This document shows, in pieces, positions 1 through 8,413 of a stretch of 64,000 nucleotides of DNA; the first letter of the stretch is position 1; every line of letters begins with the position of its first letter. Below the pieces are notes generated by a model. It did no database searches, was not told where the DNA came from, and saw only the letters and a program-made list of their open reading frames with translations. The translations under genes were made by a program, and so were the position numbers. The stretch is taken from NCBI RefSeq assembly GCF_001657485.1, contig NZ_LXFU01000027.1, forward strand, positions 1 to 64,000. The letters run 5' to 3'. The DNA is from Rhizobium sp. WYCCWR10014. GTDB lineage: Bacteria; Pseudomonadota; Alphaproteobacteria; Rhizobiales; Rhizobiaceae.

Positions 1-239
1 TTACTTCTCTCGCGCAGGACGGGAGGGACTGGACTTTGACGTCTCGGCTGGACACATGCTTGTGACCCGAACGCACTGAACCTTCTCCGTCCAAGAAGAA
101 ATTTTTGGTGTCCAAGAGGGCGTGCGCCGGTTTGTCACCTGGTAGTGCCGCAAGACGGGCAACTAGGTCGCCCATACCTAGCCCTAAATCAGCCCCCTAA
201 TCCTTGCGAAAATTCACGAGGCGCATAAATTCAATCTAT
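1..239. other. Intergenic stretch with no supported gene
   Basis: No reading frame here has convincing codon use on either strand. The only signal is near the right end: TTGCGA at 204-209 and TAAATT at 226-231, 16 bases apart, a weak sigma-70-like pair that could start the transcript ending at the terminator near 335. Confidence 0.4.
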
Positions 240-335
240 CAGATGGCTTTTGCTGGTGACCACGGATGTACTGGCACCCTGCTGATGCAATCAATGAAGG
301 GTCGGCGCGAGCATTCGCCCGACCCTTTCTTTTTA
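240..335 (+). ncRNA. Candidate small RNA of about 95 nt
   Basis: A short stretch between a weak promoter-like pair (204-231) and a strong intrinsic terminator (297-335) could be a free-standing small RNA. The overlapping 64-codon frame runs straight through the terminator hairpin and does not look like protein, so I prefer a non-coding product. I recognise no family. The alternative is that the hairpin ends a gene that lies left of the window. Confidence 0.3.
297..335 (+). terminator. Intrinsic terminator
   Basis: AAGGGTCGG at 297-305 pairs with CCGACCCTT at 319-327, and a run of mostly T follows (326-334). An inner GCG/CGC helix shortens the loop. Confidence 0.75.
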
Positions 336-465
336 TCCAAGACCATCCCTGCCCGGGTCGCCATCCGCGCGCGCATCGCCGTCAAGCCGGCAGCCTAGTC
401 ATGCGCTTTTACGATGGGTAGGCAACTGCTGGCCAACCAACCGCCGGCGGTGTAAAGCAAACGCC

Positions 466-720
466 ATGGCGCTAGATCCTGAAAAAGCATTTTTAGATTA
501 CAGTGCGGCGGACTGCAGCGTGCAGTTTTGGACCGCCAAAGCACCGGCCGTGCAGTTCACGTCTTTGGAAGCCGCCGTCAGGTTCGCAAAAGACCATGGC
601 GGTAGGTGGGAAGAGATTGAGATAACAGTCCATCTGCCGCGCGAGGACATCGTATTCGCCACCGGAAAAGTGCATCAACTCATTGATGCTTTGCCAGGTG
701 ACCTCCGGAAAAAACGGTAA
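466..720 (+). CDS. Small hypothetical protein, 84 aa
   Basis: I do not recognise a named family. The product is soluble and mixed in charge, with no signal peptide or membrane segment. It opens MALDPEKAFLDYSAADC, contains the stretch FTSLEAAVRFAKDHGG, and ends in a basic RKKR tail. The composition and codon use look like a real folded protein. The ATG at 466 has no clear Shine-Dalgarno site. It stands alone, 130 bases right of a terminator, so it probably has its own promoter. Confidence 0.55.
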   Translation: MALDPEKAFLDYSAADCSVQFWTAKAPAVQFTSLEAAVRFAKDHGGRWEEIEITVHLPREDIVFATGKVHQLIDALPGDLRKKR

Positions 721-873
721 ACAGGACTGGCAGTCAATAGGACCGGCGGGCGCGCCTAGAAACGACGCTCCTCCCGGCGCGGTCGGTTGGAGATATGGGC
801 AAGGCGAAGCCAAAGCTACCGTCGATTGCGATCGCAACACATACTATCGCCACAGCTGTATAAGATCACGGCC

Positions 874-1008
874 ATGGCTCTGGGTACGGCGATAGGAATC
901 GGAATGGGCGCCGCAGTCGGCCCGATGCTGTTCGATGACGCCGCGATCGGCATCACGTTCGGTGTCGCGATCGGCGCTGCCGTCGGGGCTGTCATCAACA
1001 GGAAATGA
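874..1008 (+). CDS. Glycine-zipper small membrane protein, possibly frameshifted at the 5' end
   Basis: From the ATG at 874 the frame encodes 44 residues rich in small amino acids (MALGTAIGIGMGAAVGP, then GVAIGAAVGAVINRK), with GxxxG spacing typical of glycine-zipper membrane hairpins. A TTG at 787 extends the frame, but the added residues (RRSQSYRRLRSQ) look non-coding. An ATG at 795 in another frame has GGAG just upstream and gives MGKAKPKLPSIAIATHT before a stop at about 862. That suggests the true N terminus may lie in that frame and that a frameshift separates the halves. Confidence 0.45.
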   Translation: MALGTAIGIGMGAAVGPMLFDDAAIGITFGVAIGAAVGAVINRK

Positions 1009-1067
1009 CCGCCCGCCTGACGCTCCGGACGATCCCGTTTATTGTACGTGCAAAGAGACGGCCCCCT

Positions 1068-1247
1068 CTAATAGCTGCACGAACGGCCGTCACCGGGTCG
1101 GAATCCATCGGCGCAGGCCGGGTTCATTGAATCTCCCGGCTGATATCCCGATGCCGAGCCGTATGAATTCGGCGGCGTCGAGCATGCCGAGGTCATTGCG
1201 GCAAGACTGATTGCTCCGGCTGCTACAAATGCCCGAAATTTGTTCAT
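1068..1247 (-). CDS. Small secreted or lipoprotein-like protein, 59 aa
   Basis: The minus strand from 1247 has a strong ribosome site (GGAGAGGA, about 4 bases before the ATG) and encodes a short protein opening MNKFRAFVAAGAISLAAMTS. A basic start is followed by a hydrophobic stretch and then AC (Cys22), which resembles a lipobox although -3 is Thr rather than Leu. The mature part is small and polar, with two further cysteines (ACADGF and SCSY at the end) that could form a disulfide. The signal sequence, ribosome site and cysteine pattern make it believable. Its function is unknown. Confidence 0.6.
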   Translation of the reverse strand: MNKFRAFVAAGAISLAAMTSACSTPPNSYGSASGYQPGDSMNPACADGFRPGDGRSCSY

Positions 1248-1321
1248 CGATTCCTCTCCAGTTTAGGCTGCGACCGAGTGACGAGAGCTTCTGCTCTCTC
1301 CTGCCAAGATCACCTTGTCCC

Positions 1322-1459
1322 TCAAGATATGGCGCTCTCTTCGCCGGACGTCAGCTGCGAAGGCGTAAGATTCTTATCGATCTCGATCAGCTCCGCACGA
1401 AGATCGTCGATGGCCAAGCCGGCCGGGAACAAAGACCGTGGTTCAAAGTTGAGTGGCAT
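1322..1459 (-). CDS. Candidate small protein, 45 aa
   Basis: On the minus strand an ATG at 1459 opens a 45-residue frame, MPLNFEPRSLFPAGLAIDDL at the start, continuing with an acidic helix-like stretch (RAELIEIDKNLT). The composition looks protein-like and codon third positions are reasonable. There is no clear ribosome site, and the frame overlaps the EcfG-like promoter of the opposite strand, so this is tentative. Confidence 0.25.
   Translation of the reverse strand: MPLNFEPRSLFPAGLAIDDLRAELIEIDKNLTPSQLTSGEESAIS
1426..1450 (+). promoter_or_regulatory. EcfG/RpoE2-type (general stress) promoter candidate
   Basis: GGAAC at 1426-1430 is followed after 16 bases by AGTT (1447-1450). The alphaproteobacterial general-stress sigma factor recognises GGAAC-N16/17-CGTT, so this is one base off. 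It lies 47 bases before a small gene that has an excellent ribosome site. Confidence 0.45.
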
Positions 1460-1496
1460 CAACCACGTAACGTCAGTTTCTGACAGGAGGTCTTTC

Positions 1497-1574
1497 ATGG
1501 GTCGCGGTATTCTGCTTTGGCTGCTTGGTGTTCCACTGCCGATCATCATCCTTCTTGCTCTGTTTATGCGATAG
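1497..1574 (+). CDS. 25-aa single-span membrane peptide
   Basis: ATG at 1497 follows ACAGGAGG with ideal spacing. The product, MGRGILLWLLGVPLPIIILL plus ALFMR, is one transmembrane helix with a basic residue near each end. Short peptides of this pattern (MGRGILLWLLG...) recur in rhizobia as stress-linked hypotheticals; that is from memory. It ends 9 bases before the PhnA-like gene and is probably cotranscribed with it from the GGAAC promoter. Confidence 0.7.
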   Translation: MGRGILLWLLGVPLPIIILLALFMR

Positions 1575-1583
1575 GGACAGATC

Positions 1584-2480
1584 ATGTCGGTTTCAATGAC
1601 TGGTTCCGGAGAGATTGCTACTCCGGTCGAATCCTCCAAATCCGCCATGACATGGGGGCCTATCTTCGGAGGCGCCGCCGCTGCCATCGGAGTGACCCTC
1701 ATTCTTTTGCTGCTTGGATCCGGGGTTGGGTTGACGATGGTGTCGCCCTGGGCGGGGCAAAGCAGCTCGCTCGGCACGGTCGGGGTGACGGCAGCGATCT
1801 GGCTCGTCGTCGTGCAATGGCTCTCCTCCGGGCTTGGAGGTTATATCACCGGCCGGCTGCGCACGAAGTGGGCGGCCGTCCACACCGACGAGGTATTCTT
1901 CCGCGACACCGCACATGGCTTCATCAGCTGGGCGCTGGCGACGATTTTCGTTGCCGGATTTCTAGCCTCGTCGCTGACCTCTCTTGCCGGTGCGGGCGCA
2001 CAAGCCGTCGGCTCGGCCGCCACCGCCGCAGGCACGGCGGCGTCATCGACGGCATCGGCCGCGGATCTGCCCACCGCCTATTTTACCGACGCTTTGCTGC
2101 GTCCTGAACAGGCCCGTGCAGGAGCAACAACCGATGATGCTGCTGCAACGGCGGAGGTCTCCCGCATCCTCCTCAACGGTGCGGCGGCCGGCCAGATCCC
2201 GGATGACGACAAGGCTTATCTAGCCACCATCGTCTCTGCTCGCACCGGCCTTTCCGAGGCGGATGCACGCACCCGCGTCGACACTGTGCTGAAGCGCATC
2301 GACGACGCCAAGGTCGCCGCCCAGAAAGCCGCCGATGAGGCACGCAAGGCTGCCTCCACCACGGCATTGCTCGGCGCGTTGTCACTTCTGATCGGGGCAT
2401 TCATCGCTGCTGCCGCCGCGGCGTTCGGCGGGTCGCAACGCGACGAAGAGGAAGATCTCATCGTTACCTCCCGGATCTAA
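1584..2480 (+). CDS. PhnA-like inner-membrane protein
   Basis: This 298-residue protein resembles rhizobial proteins usually labelled 'PhnA-like'; the label says nothing firm about function. Predicted membrane segments are at about 26-50, 63-87, 111-131 and 260-284. Between the third and fourth lies a long Ala/Thr/Asp-rich region (about 135-258) with heptad-like alanine helices, probably outside the membrane. It ends in an acidic tail (DEEEDLIVTSRI). The gene follows the 25-aa membrane peptide by 9 bases and precedes a strong terminator. The EcfG-like promoter upstream suggests envelope stress or general stress expression. Confidence 0.75.
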   Translation: MSVSMTGSGEIATPVESSKSAMTWGPIFGGAAAAIGVTLILLLLGSGVGLTMVSPWAGQSSSLGTVGVTAAIWLVVVQWLSSGLGGYITGRLRTKWAAVHTDEVFFRDTAHGFISWALATIFVAGFLASSLTSLAGAGAQAVGSAATAAGTAASSTASAADLPTAYFTDALLRPEQARAGATTDDAAATAEVSRILLNGAAAGQIPDDDKAYLATIVSARTGLSEADARTRVDTVLKRIDDAKVAAQKAADEARKAASTTALLGALSLLIGAFIAAAAAAFGGSQRDEEEDLIVTSRI

Positions 2481-2493
2481 GATCGACGGAAAT

Positions 2494-2529
2494 GGGGGCG
2501 CAGGGTCGACAGGCCACGCGCCCCTTTTT
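2494..2529 (+). terminator. Intrinsic terminator
   Basis: GGGGCGC at 2495-2501 pairs with GCGCCCC at 2518-2524, followed by TTTTT. It closes the small-peptide/PhnA-like unit. Confidence 0.85.
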
Positions 2530-2669
2530 GTTGGGCCTCAGGTCTCCTGTCGTCGACTTTCGGCCTCATCCAGGCGGCCTCTCGCCGAGCGTCGGTTTAT
2601 TTCGCATCGAGCGGAACATGTGGCCGTTGGGGAGCTTCGGTTAGGTGAAACCCTTTCCGGAGAATATAG

Positions 2670-4787
2670 ATGGCCAAAAAGACCTCCCAAACCTCGCCCT
2701 CGGACAACGCAACGATCCATGATCAGAAACTGCACCGGGGTGCAGGCGGCGAGCTTCATCAGTTTGCCGAAGACGGGATGCCGGTGCTGACCACAGCGCA
2801 AGGTGGCCCCGTTTCCGACGATCAGAATACGCTTCGCGTTGGCGCCCGTGGCCCTGCTCTCATCGACGACTTCCACTTCCGTGAGAAAATCTTTCATTTC
2901 GACCACGAGCGCATCCCTGAGCGGGTCGTGCATGCGCGTGGCTATGGAGCCCATGGCTACTTCGAAACATATGAATCCCTGGCCGCCTATACCCGGGCCG
3001 ATCTTTTCCAGCGGCCCGGCGAAAAGACGCCGGCCTTCGTCCGGTTTTCGACCGTCGCCGGCAGCAAGGGTTCCTTCGATCTGGCGCGCGACGTGCGTGG
3101 TTTCGCAGTGAAGATCTACACCCAGCAGGGAAATTGGGATCTGGTCGGCAACAACATCCCCGTTTTCTTCATTCAGGACGCGATCAAGTTTCCAGACGTC
3201 ATTCATTCCGTAAAGCCGGAGCCCGACAGGCAATTTCCGCAGGCGCAGTCGGCGCATGACAATTTCTGGGATTTCATCACGCTGACGCCCGAAAGCATGC
3301 ACATGGTCATGTGGGTGATGTCGGACCGCGCTATCCCGCGTTCGTTCCGCTTCATGGAGGGTTTCGGCGTTCACACCTTCCGCTTCGTCAATGCAGCGGA
3401 TGAATCGACCTTCGTCAAATTCCACTGGAAACCCAAGCTCGGCCTGCAGTCCGTCGCCTGGAACGAGGCGGTCAAGATCAATGGTGCGGATCCGGATTTC
3501 CATCGCCGCGACCTCTGGCAGGCGATCCAGTCGGGAAACTTTCCGGAATGGGAACTTTGCGTACAGCTTTTCGACCAGGACTTCGCCGACACGTTCGACT
3601 TCGATATCCTCGATCCGACGAAGATCATTCCCGAAGAGATCCTTCCGGTCAAACCGATCGGCCGTCTCGTGCTCGACCGAATGCCCGAGAACTTTTTTGC
3701 GGAGACCGAGCAGGTCGCGTTCATGACGCAGAACGTTCCCCCCGGCATCGACTTCAGCAACGACCCGCTGCTGCAGGGACGAAATTTCTCCTATCTCGAC
3801 ACGCAGTTGAAACGTCTGGGCGGTCCAAATTTCACCCATCTGCCGATCAACGCGCCGAAGTGTCCCTTCCACAATTTCCAGCAGGATGGCCATATGGCCA
3901 TGCGCAATCCTGTCGGACGCGTCAATTACCAGCCGAATTCCTGGAATCAGGGGCCGCGGGAATCGCCGGTCCAGGGCTATCGCCACTTCCCGGCCGAGGA
4001 GCAGGGCCCCAAGGTTCGGCTGCGGCCGGAAAGCTTTGCCGATCATTACAGCCAGGCCCGGCAATTCTACATCAGCCAGACTCCGCCGGAGCAACGCCAT
4101 ATCGCCGCGGCGCTGATCTTCGAACTGAGCAAGGTCGAAACGCCGGTCATTCGTGAGCGTATGGTCTCGCATCTCTTGAACATCGATGAGACGCTGGCCA
4201 GCAAGGTCGGCCACGCCCTCGGCTTCAAATCGATGCCGAACCCTGCCGATGCGGCCATGCCGACGCGGCAGGATCTCGAGCCGTCGCCGGCGCTCAGCAT
4301 CATCGAGCGCGGTCCGAAGCGGTTCGAAGGACGCAAGCTCGGCATTCTTGTCAGCGATGCTACCGATGCCGCTATCTTCAAGGCGCTGCTAGCCGAGATC
4401 ACCGCGCAGAAGGCAACGTTCGAAGTGATCGCGCCGAAGATCGGCGGCGTGACACTCTCGGACGGCAACTGGATCGAAGCACATCAGATGATCGACGGCG
4501 GACCTTCGGTGCTTTACGACGCGGTCGCCCTCCTCCCCTCAGCCGAGGGAACCAGCGATCTGCTGAAGGAGGCCACGGCCCGCGATTTCGTGGCGGACGC
4601 CTTCGTACACTGCAAGTTCATCGGCTATGTGGAAACAGCGCTGCCGCTGATGCAGAAGGCCGGAATTGCCGATTCCCTGGATGAGGGCGTGATTACGCTC
4701 GGAGCGGCGAAGGATGTCACGGCCTTTATCAAGGCGCTTGGCAAACTGCGGGTCTGGGGTCGGGAGCCATCGGTCAAATTGAATTGA
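2670..4787 (+). CDS. katE: Large-subunit monofunctional catalase (HPII/KatE type)
   Basis: The enzyme dismutates hydrogen peroxide to water and oxygen in the cytoplasm. At 705 residues it belongs to the large-subunit clade: a catalase core to about residue 510 and a C-terminal flavodoxin/GATase-like domain (about 540-700). The distal haem pocket is intact: His88 in VVHARG and Asn161 in [10 protein letters not shown]. The proximal haem ligand is Tyr375 in RNFSYLDTQ. The spacings of 73 and 287 residues from the histidine equal those of E. coli HPII. The gene stands alone with a perfect hairpin downstream. In Sinorhizobium the equivalent gene is called katC and is a general-stress gene; I see no clean GGAAC promoter here. 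Confidence 0.95.
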   Translation: MAKKTSQTSPSDNATIHDQKLHRGAGGELHQFAEDGMPVLTTAQGGPVSDDQNTLRVGARGPALIDDFHFREKIFHFDHERIPERVVHARGYGAHGYFETYESLAAYTRADLFQRPGEKTPAFVRFSTVAGSKGSFDLARDVRGFAVKIYTQQGNWDLVGNNIPVFFIQDAIKFPDVIHSVKPEPDRQFPQAQSAHDNFWDFITLTPESMHMVMWVMSDRAIPRSFRFMEGFGVHTFRFVNAADESTFVKFHWKPKLGLQSVAWNEAVKINGADPDFHRRDLWQAIQSGNFPEWELCVQLFDQDFADTFDFDILDPTKIIPEEILPVKPIGRLVLDRMPENFFAETEQVAFMTQNVPPGIDFSNDPLLQGRNFSYLDTQLKRLGGPNFTHLPINAPKCPFHNFQQDGHMAMRNPVGRVNYQPNSWNQGPRESPVQGYRHFPAEEQGPKVRLRPESFADHYSQARQFYISQTPPEQRHIAAALIFELSKVETPVIRERMVSHLLNIDETLASKVGHALGFKSMPNPADAAMPTRQDLEPSPALSIIERGPKRFEGRKLGILVSDATDAAIFKALLAEITAQKATFEVIAPKIGGVTLSDGNWIEAHQMIDGGPSVLYDAVALLPSAEGTSDLLKEATARDFVADAFVHCKFIGYVETALPLMQKAGIADSLDEGVITLGAAKDVTAFIKALGKLRVWGREPSVKLN

Positions 4788-4831
4788 CCGGCTCGTCGTC
4801 ATGAAAGCATGAGAATGGCTTATGGCAATAA

Positions 4832-4857
4832 TGAAACCCGCGGAAACGCGGGTTTCA
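4832..4857 (+). terminator. Perfect hairpin after katE, probable terminator
   Basis: Eleven bases (4832-4842) pair perfectly with 4847-4857 around a GAAA tetraloop. The T-run is short (TTTC), so termination strength is uncertain. The hairpin sits 44 bases after the catalase stop. Confidence 0.6.
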
Positions 4858-5062
4858 TACGGTTGCCAGCAGGTTTGCTTCCCTTATGTCGAAAATAAAA
4901 TAATATATTTCAATAGCTTACCTAGTTCCCCACGAGAAAGATCGCCTCTGCCGCAGAAATGCGGTAATTCCCGAAATATTGTGCAGTGCAGCAACTTTTG
5001 GCCGTCTGACGCGTTTAGTCAGGCATCACCGCCATCCCGGCTGCTGATTGGCGGAGACTTTC

Positions 5063-6154
5063 ATGAGATCTATGTCAGACACCCTCGCACGCCTTGCTGC
5101 GCTGCGAGGAACCCTTGGCGCCCAACCGACGCAGAACAACCCCGATCTCATCGCCTTGGATGCGTTTGGCTCAAACCCGGGTGCCTTAGGGGGCTACACC
5201 TATTTGCCGTCGAAGCGCGGAAAAAACATGCCCCTGGTCGTCGTCCTGCACGGCTGCACCCAGACTGCCGCCGGGTACGATATCGGGTCCGGTTGGTCGC
5301 GATTGGCCGAGGACTACGGCTTCGCGCTGCTGTTTCCCGAGCAACGACGTGCAAACAATCCAAACCTCTGCTTCAATTGGTTTAACCCGGAGGACATCCG
5401 CCGGGATCACGGCGAGGTATGTTCCATTCGTCAGATGATCGCAAAGGTCGTTGCGGAACACGGTATCGACGGCAGGCGCGTGTTCGTGACCGGGCTTTCG
5501 GCTGGCGGCGCCATGGCCGCAGCCATGCTCGCCACCTATCCCGAGGTTTTCGCGGGCGGCGCGATCATCGCGGGCCTGCCATATGCAAGTGCCGCGACTA
5601 TTCCCGAGGCGTTCGATCGAATGCGCGGTCACGGCGGTCCGACCGGCAAGGAGCTTGAACTGCGGTTGAGAAACGCTTCAGGGCACAAAGGCCCGTGGCC
5701 GACATTATCACTCTGGCAGGGGAGCGCAGATAGAACCGTCGTGCCATCCAATGCGAATGCGATCGTGGAGCAATGGAGAAATATCCACGGCGTCGACGCA
5801 TTGCCGGGGCGTGCCGAAGATATCGGACGACACCAGCGAAAGGTCTGGACCGATGCTCACGGTGTCGAAGTGATCGAGCTCTATACGATTGCCGGGATGG
5901 ATCACGGCACGCCGCTCGATGTCGGCACCGGCTACGGGGCAAGCGGCCCCTTTATGCTTGACGTCGGAATTTCCTCGACCGTCGAAACTGCCAGGTCCTG
6001 GGGTCTGGTCCCCTCATTTGAAAAACGGCGCGACGCAAAACCCTCTGCTGCGCAACCGGAAAACGCTGCAGATCGATTCGGCACAGGTAGCGATCGTGGC
6101 GGCATTCAGAAGGTCATTGAAGATGCCCTCCGGTCCGCTGGGCTGATGAAGTAG
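5063..6154 (+). CDS. PHB-depolymerase-family esterase
   Basis: This alpha/beta hydrolase belongs to the LpqC/polyhydroxybutyrate depolymerase family, which includes feruloyl and acetylxylan esterases. The nucleophile motif is GLSAGGAM. The oxyanion segment is VVLHGCTQTAAGYD, and the likely acid and histidine are in GSADRTV and AGMDHGTP. There is no evident signal peptide, so it may act on intracellular PHB or other esters. I chose ATG 5063 over TTG 5048 because GGCGGAGA lies just ahead of 5063. About 275 bases separate it from katE. Confidence 0.8.
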   Translation: MRSMSDTLARLAALRGTLGAQPTQNNPDLIALDAFGSNPGALGGYTYLPSKRGKNMPLVVVLHGCTQTAAGYDIGSGWSRLAEDYGFALLFPEQRRANNPNLCFNWFNPEDIRRDHGEVCSIRQMIAKVVAEHGIDGRRVFVTGLSAGGAMAAAMLATYPEVFAGGAIIAGLPYASAATIPEAFDRMRGHGGPTGKELELRLRNASGHKGPWPTLSLWQGSADRTVVPSNANAIVEQWRNIHGVDALPGRAEDIGRHQRKVWTDAHGVEVIELYTIAGMDHGTPLDVGTGYGASGPFMLDVGISSTVETARSWGLVPSFEKRRDAKPSAAQPENAADRFGTGSDRGGIQKVIEDALRSAGLMK

Positions 6155-6240
6155 TCATGTCGCTAATTAAAGTGGAGATTTGTAGACAAGAATAAATACG
6201 CGGAATAGGAATGGCGCTCATCGTCATACGGGGAGACACC

Positions 6241-7344
6241 ATGGTTCCGCTTTCGCTTTTTATCACAGCTGCTTCGCGCCGCCGCATGGCGGCTGCACTT
6301 GCCGCCATGCTGTTTGCACCGGCAGCTTTTGCCGAGGAGATCGTCTTCAAGGATCAAGGGAACCGCGAGGTGCGGCTGGCAAAGGCTGCCGAACGTGTCG
6401 TCTCGATCGTTATCCCTATGGCTTCCACCGTCATTGCGCTGGATGGCAGCACCCGGAAGCTCATTGGCATGAACCCGACGGCAAAGAGCGCCGTGGTCGA
6501 AGGGATTCTCGGAAAGATCTTCCCCGAGGCGAAGGATATTCCATCGGACGTGACGGCGCCGAATTTCGTGCCGAACGTCGAGGCGCTCACCGCCGCCAAT
6601 CCCGATCTCGTCATCCAATGGGGTGATCGCGGCGCCGATATCGTCGCGCCCATCACCAATGCCGGGCTCACCACGATGCTGATCCTTTACGGCACGGAAG
6701 AGCTGACCCGCGATTATATGACCATGGCCGCGAAGGCGATCGGCAAGCCGGAGCGGATCGGCGAACTGGTGGAATGGCGCGACCGCGTCCAGAAGGATAT
6801 CCAGGCCAAGGCGACGGCGATCCCCGACGACAAGAAGCCGAACGTTCTCTATCTCGGCCGCGCGCTCTCCGATATCAGCGCCTCCGGCACCAAGGGCAAT
6901 TACAATGCCTGGTCCATCGGGCTTGCCGGCGGGAAAAACGCCTCGGACGAACTTAACGGTACCGTCTCGGTGAACAAGGAACAGATCGCAGCCTGGAACC
7001 CCGACGTCATCTTCCTCAATGCTTTCGAGGCGAAGCTGAACGTCGACTGGGTCTATAACGATCCGATCCTGTCTCTGACCAATGCCGCCAAATCCAAGCG
7101 GGTCTACAAGATGCCGCTCGGCGGCTATCGCTGGGATCCGCCGAGCCAGGAATCGCCGTTGTCCTGGATGTGGACGGCCAACCTGCTCCATCCCGAGATC
7201 TTCAAATACGATCTGCGCACGAAAATGAAGACGGCCTACAAGACGCTTTACAACTACGACCTGGCCGATAGCGATATCGACAATATCCTTTGGCTGAAGG
7301 AACAGGGCGCTGCCGCCGACTACGCGCAGTTCGAGGCAAAGTGA
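6241..7344 (+). CDS. Periplasmic binding protein of a FecB/BtuF-type ABC importer
   Basis: It is the substrate receptor for the importer encoded next. The N terminus is a signal peptide (SRRRMAAALAAMLFAPAAFA, cleavage before EEIVF). The mature protein has the TroA-like layout: RVVSIVIPMASTVIALDG, then NPDLVIQWG, a long linking helix, and a second lobe with NPDVIFLNAF. The segment GGYRWDPPSQESPLSWMW near residue 300 is typical of a subgroup that includes molybdate and iron-chelate receptors. I chose ATG 6241 because GGGGAGA precedes it; ATG 6211 is an alternative. The permease starts 4 bases after its stop. The substrate cannot be read from sequence. Confidence 0.85.
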   Translation: MVPLSLFITAASRRRMAAALAAMLFAPAAFAEEIVFKDQGNREVRLAKAAERVVSIVIPMASTVIALDGSTRKLIGMNPTAKSAVVEGILGKIFPEAKDIPSDVTAPNFVPNVEALTAANPDLVIQWGDRGADIVAPITNAGLTTMLILYGTEELTRDYMTMAAKAIGKPERIGELVEWRDRVQKDIQAKATAIPDDKKPNVLYLGRALSDISASGTKGNYNAWSIGLAGGKNASDELNGTVSVNKEQIAAWNPDVIFLNAFEAKLNVDWVYNDPILSLTNAAKSKRVYKMPLGGYRWDPPSQESPLSWMWTANLLHPEIFKYDLRTKMKTAYKTLYNYDLADSDIDNILWLKEQGAAADYAQFEAK

Positions 7345-7348
7345 CGTC

Positions 7349-8413
7349 ATGGCGACGATAACGCAGGAGGAGATGGCGCCCGCTGCTCGCCGGATTCACC
7401 TCGCCAGGCAGACACTGGTCTTCACGTTGCTGCTGGTGCTGCTGGTGGTCGCCGTCACCGTCAGCCTCTGCGTCGGACGGTTCTCCGTGCCGGCTGGACG
7501 TGCGCTCGAACTGATCTGGCAAGGGATCAGCGACCCGTCGCGGGAGCTTGCCGGGATCGACGAACGCATCGTGCTGCTGGTGCGTGCGCCGCGCGTCGTG
7601 CTTGCCGCACTTGCCGGCGCCGGACTCGCCATCTCAGGCGCCGGCCTTCAGGGCGTGTTTCGAAATCCGCTGGTTTCGCCAGACATACTGGGCATTTCCC
7701 AGGGTGCCGCCTTCGGCGGCGCGCTGGCGATCATGCTCGGCATCTGGGGATTTCCGCTGATCGCCATGGTGTTCCTCTGCGGCATGGCGGCCGTTATCCT
7801 GGTGGGGCTGCTGTCGCGCATCAACGGCCGGTCGGAAACGGTCACCGTGATCCTGTCGGGACTGGTCATCAGCTCGATGTTCTCGGCGGTCGTCTCGCTG
7901 CTGCAATTCATCGCCGATCCCAACACGTCCCTTCCCGCCATCGTCTACTGGTTGATGGGATCCTTCGCGACAGCCACGTGGGAACGCACGCTGGTGGCAG
8001 CACCGGGCCTCATTCTGGGAAGTTGCTTCCTGTGGATGCTCCGCTTCCGGCTCAACATCCTGTCGCTCGACGAAGCCGAAGCCCGCAGCCTCGGCGCCAA
8101 TACCACACGCGAGAGGTGGCTGGTTTTCTGCCTCATCGCCGTCATCGTCGGCAGCCAGGTCGCGGTTTCGGGCATCATCGGCTGGATCGGCATCGTCATT
8201 CCCCACGCCGCTCGTCTGCTGGTCGGCCATGATCACCGCGCGCTGCTGCCGGCAGCCGCCGTGCTCGGCGCAGGATTCATGGTCTGCATCGACACCCTCG
8301 CCCGCACCGCGACGGCCGCGGAAATCCCGCTCGGCGTCATCACCGCCCTTGTCGGCGCGCCGATCTTTGCGGCTCTCCTGCGCCATCACTATCGCGAAAG
8401 GACCGGATCATGA
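7349..8413 (+). CDS. FecCD-family ABC permease
   Basis: Inner-membrane permease of the BtuC/FhuB/FecCD family, 354 residues, about ten membrane segments. Family landmarks are RAPRVVLAALAGAGLAISGA near residues 72-91, NPLVSPDILGISQGAAFGG near 107-125, and the cytoplasmic coupling helix around EAEARSLG near 247-254. The C terminus has GIIGWIGIVIPHAARLLVGHDH. Its stop overlaps the ATPase start by four bases, so the two should be translated together. Confidence 0.9.
   Translation: MATITQEEMAPAARRIHLARQTLVFTLLLVLLVVAVTVSLCVGRFSVPAGRALELIWQGISDPSRELAGIDERIVLLVRAPRVVLAALAGAGLAISGAGLQGVFRNPLVSPDILGISQGAAFGGALAIMLGIWGFPLIAMVFLCGMAAVILVGLLSRINGRSETVTVILSGLVISSMFSAVVSLLQFIADPNTSLPAIVYWLMGSFATATWERTLVAAPGLILGSCFLWMLRFRLNILSLDEAEARSLGANTTRERWLVFCLIAVIVGSQVAVSGIIGWIGIVIPHAARLLVGHDHRALLPAAAVLGAGFMVCIDTLARTATAAEIPLGVITALVGAPIFAALLRHHYRERTGS

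Noticed and set aside
204..398. 64-codon frame on the plus strand near the left end
   Set aside because: It runs through a strong intrinsic terminator, has no ribosome site and no protein-like composition.
2605..2640. GGAAC before katE as an EcfG-type promoter
   Set aside because: No GTT box occurs at the required 16-17 bases; the nearest CGGTT is at about 20.
2538..4214. 558-codon minus-strand frame opposite the catalase
   Set aside because: It is the antisense shadow of a full-length catalase with all haem ligands, caused by high GC third positions.
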